A stretch of DNA of 6,316 nucleotides from contig CAUDRD010000104.1 of assembly GCA_958451705.1 (NCBI GenBank), positions 1-6,316 on the forward strand, read 5' to 3'. The notes beneath the pieces are model-generated. The model saw nothing but the letters and a program-made list of their open reading frames with translations. It had not been told where the DNA came from and did no database searches. Origin of the DNA: an uncultured Oscillospiraceae bacterium. GTDB taxonomy: Bacteria > Bacillota > Clostridia > Oscillospirales > Acutalibacteraceae. Position numbers and translations under genes: made by a program. Below are positions 5,945 to 6,316 of this stretch, in pieces. Numbering within the stretch: position 1 is the stretch's first letter; each line of letters opens with the position of its first letter.

Positions 5945-5973
5945 ATTATATCATAGTTTTACAGCGCAGTCAG
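5945..5973 (-). promoter_or_regulatory. Promoter of the glycosylase-phosphoesterase unit
   Basis: A perfect TATAAT (5950-5945) is preceded, 17 bp upstream, by CTGACT (5973-5968, four of six matches to TTGACA). The -35 begins one base after the T-run of the regulator's terminator, so the two elements are packed end to end. The predicted start near 5938 gives a leader of about 55 nt. Confidence 0.65.
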
Positions 5974-5974
5974 C

Positions 5975-6008
5975 AAAAAAACTCCGACGGGTAATTTCGT
6001 CGGAGTTT
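5975..6008 (-). terminator. Intrinsic terminator of the XRE regulator gene
   Basis: AAACTCCGAC (6008-5999, minus strand) pairs with GTCGGAGTTT (5988-5979) as a perfect 10-bp stem with a 10-nt loop. It continues into a run of seven T (5981-5975, partly within the stem). It lies 20 bp past the regulator's stop codon. Confidence 0.9.
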
Positions 6009-6028
6009 AGGTTTATAAAGGTATTATA

Positions 6029-6316
6029 TCAGTCAGCAATATTATGGGGTTCATATGGAGATGATTTTTTTTCGGATTTTGCGTTGAATTTTAAAAAAGC
6101 CTTTCCCTGTTCCACATACAGTTCCTGCTGCTGCGGTTCAAGGGTGCGAAAAATGCGTAGCAATTCGTTTTCCAAAGGGTTCCGTGCCTCGCCAACATTC
6201 AGATTTAGTAGGTAATCAGCAGACACGTTAAAATAGGCGGCAAAAAGTTTGAGTGTCTCGAAATCAGGCTCGCTTGTTCCCTGAACATATCCTCCAAGGG
6301 TAGATACCGGGATTTT
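6029..6316 (-). CDS. XRE-family helix-turn-helix regulator, C-terminal 95 residues (5' end outside window)
   Basis: A predicted DNA-binding transcription regulator of the Cro/C1 (HTH_3) type; target unknown. The visible sequence opens inside the HTH: IPVSTLGGYVQGTSEPDFE carries the usual recognition-helix pattern, with the G-x-x-x-P-D-x-E-T turn, and LKLFAAYFNVSADYLLNL is the typical final helix pair. The missing N-terminus should be about 20-25 residues, covering the first helix. After the HTH, residues 45-75 of the visible part (ENELLRIFRTLEPQQQELYV) form a helix like those in many clostridial XRE regulators, followed by a charged tail ending HNIAD. It is short and lacks a sensor domain, so a single-domain regulator is likely. 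A strong terminator 20 bp downstream separates it from the glycosylase gene, so it need not control it. The stop is TGA. Confidence 0.9.
   Translation of the reverse strand, partial: KIPVSTLGGYVQGTSEPDFETLKLFAAYFNVSADYLLNLNVGEARNPLENELLRIFRTLEPQQQELYVEQGKAFLKFNAKSEKKSSPYEPHNIAD

Overview
This window looks like the chromosome of a low-G+C Gram-positive anaerobe of class Clostridia, perhaps Ruminococcaceae/Oscillospiraceae; that placement is inference. It rests on a pyruvate,phosphate dikinase closely resembling the clostridial enzyme, strong AGGAGG-type ribosome binding sites, sigma-A-like promoters, a lipoprotein with a long acidic linker and AT-rich intergenic DNA. All six genes lie on the minus strand, so transcription runs from high to low coordinates. 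No mobile element, CRISPR array, tRNA or rRNA is visible.

In transcription order: (1) the C-terminal 95 residues of an XRE-family helix-turn-helix regulator (6316-6029, start outside the window), closed by a strong intrinsic terminator at 6008-5975. (2) A promoter placed directly behind that terminator, followed by a two-gene unit: family 4 uracil-DNA glycosylase with an iron-sulfur cluster (5883-5302) and, 47 bp later, a calcineurin-like metallophosphoesterase (5254-3845) whose GNHD motif reads ATHD. (3) An AT-rich spacer, a strong promoter and a leader with two hairpins, then a 293-residue lipoprotein of unknown function (3504-2623) with its own strong terminator (2596-2559). (4) A Wzx-like polysaccharide flippase (2451-940, possibly starting at an in-frame ATA at 2481). 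(5) A promoter and a hairpin-bearing leader, then the first 232 codons of ppdK (696-1, continuing off the window).

These genes do not form one pathway. They read as four or five independent transcription units of housekeeping and cell-envelope character. ppdK and the lipoprotein share a codon choice (AAG, AAC and TTC preferred) that suggests high expression, whereas the phosphoesterase, flippase and glycosylase use more A/T-ending codons. I found no convincing new multi-gene system. The points most worth a second look are the probable ATA start of the flippase, the altered metal-binding motif of the phosphoesterase, and the unidentified, apparently highly expressed lipoprotein with its structured leader.
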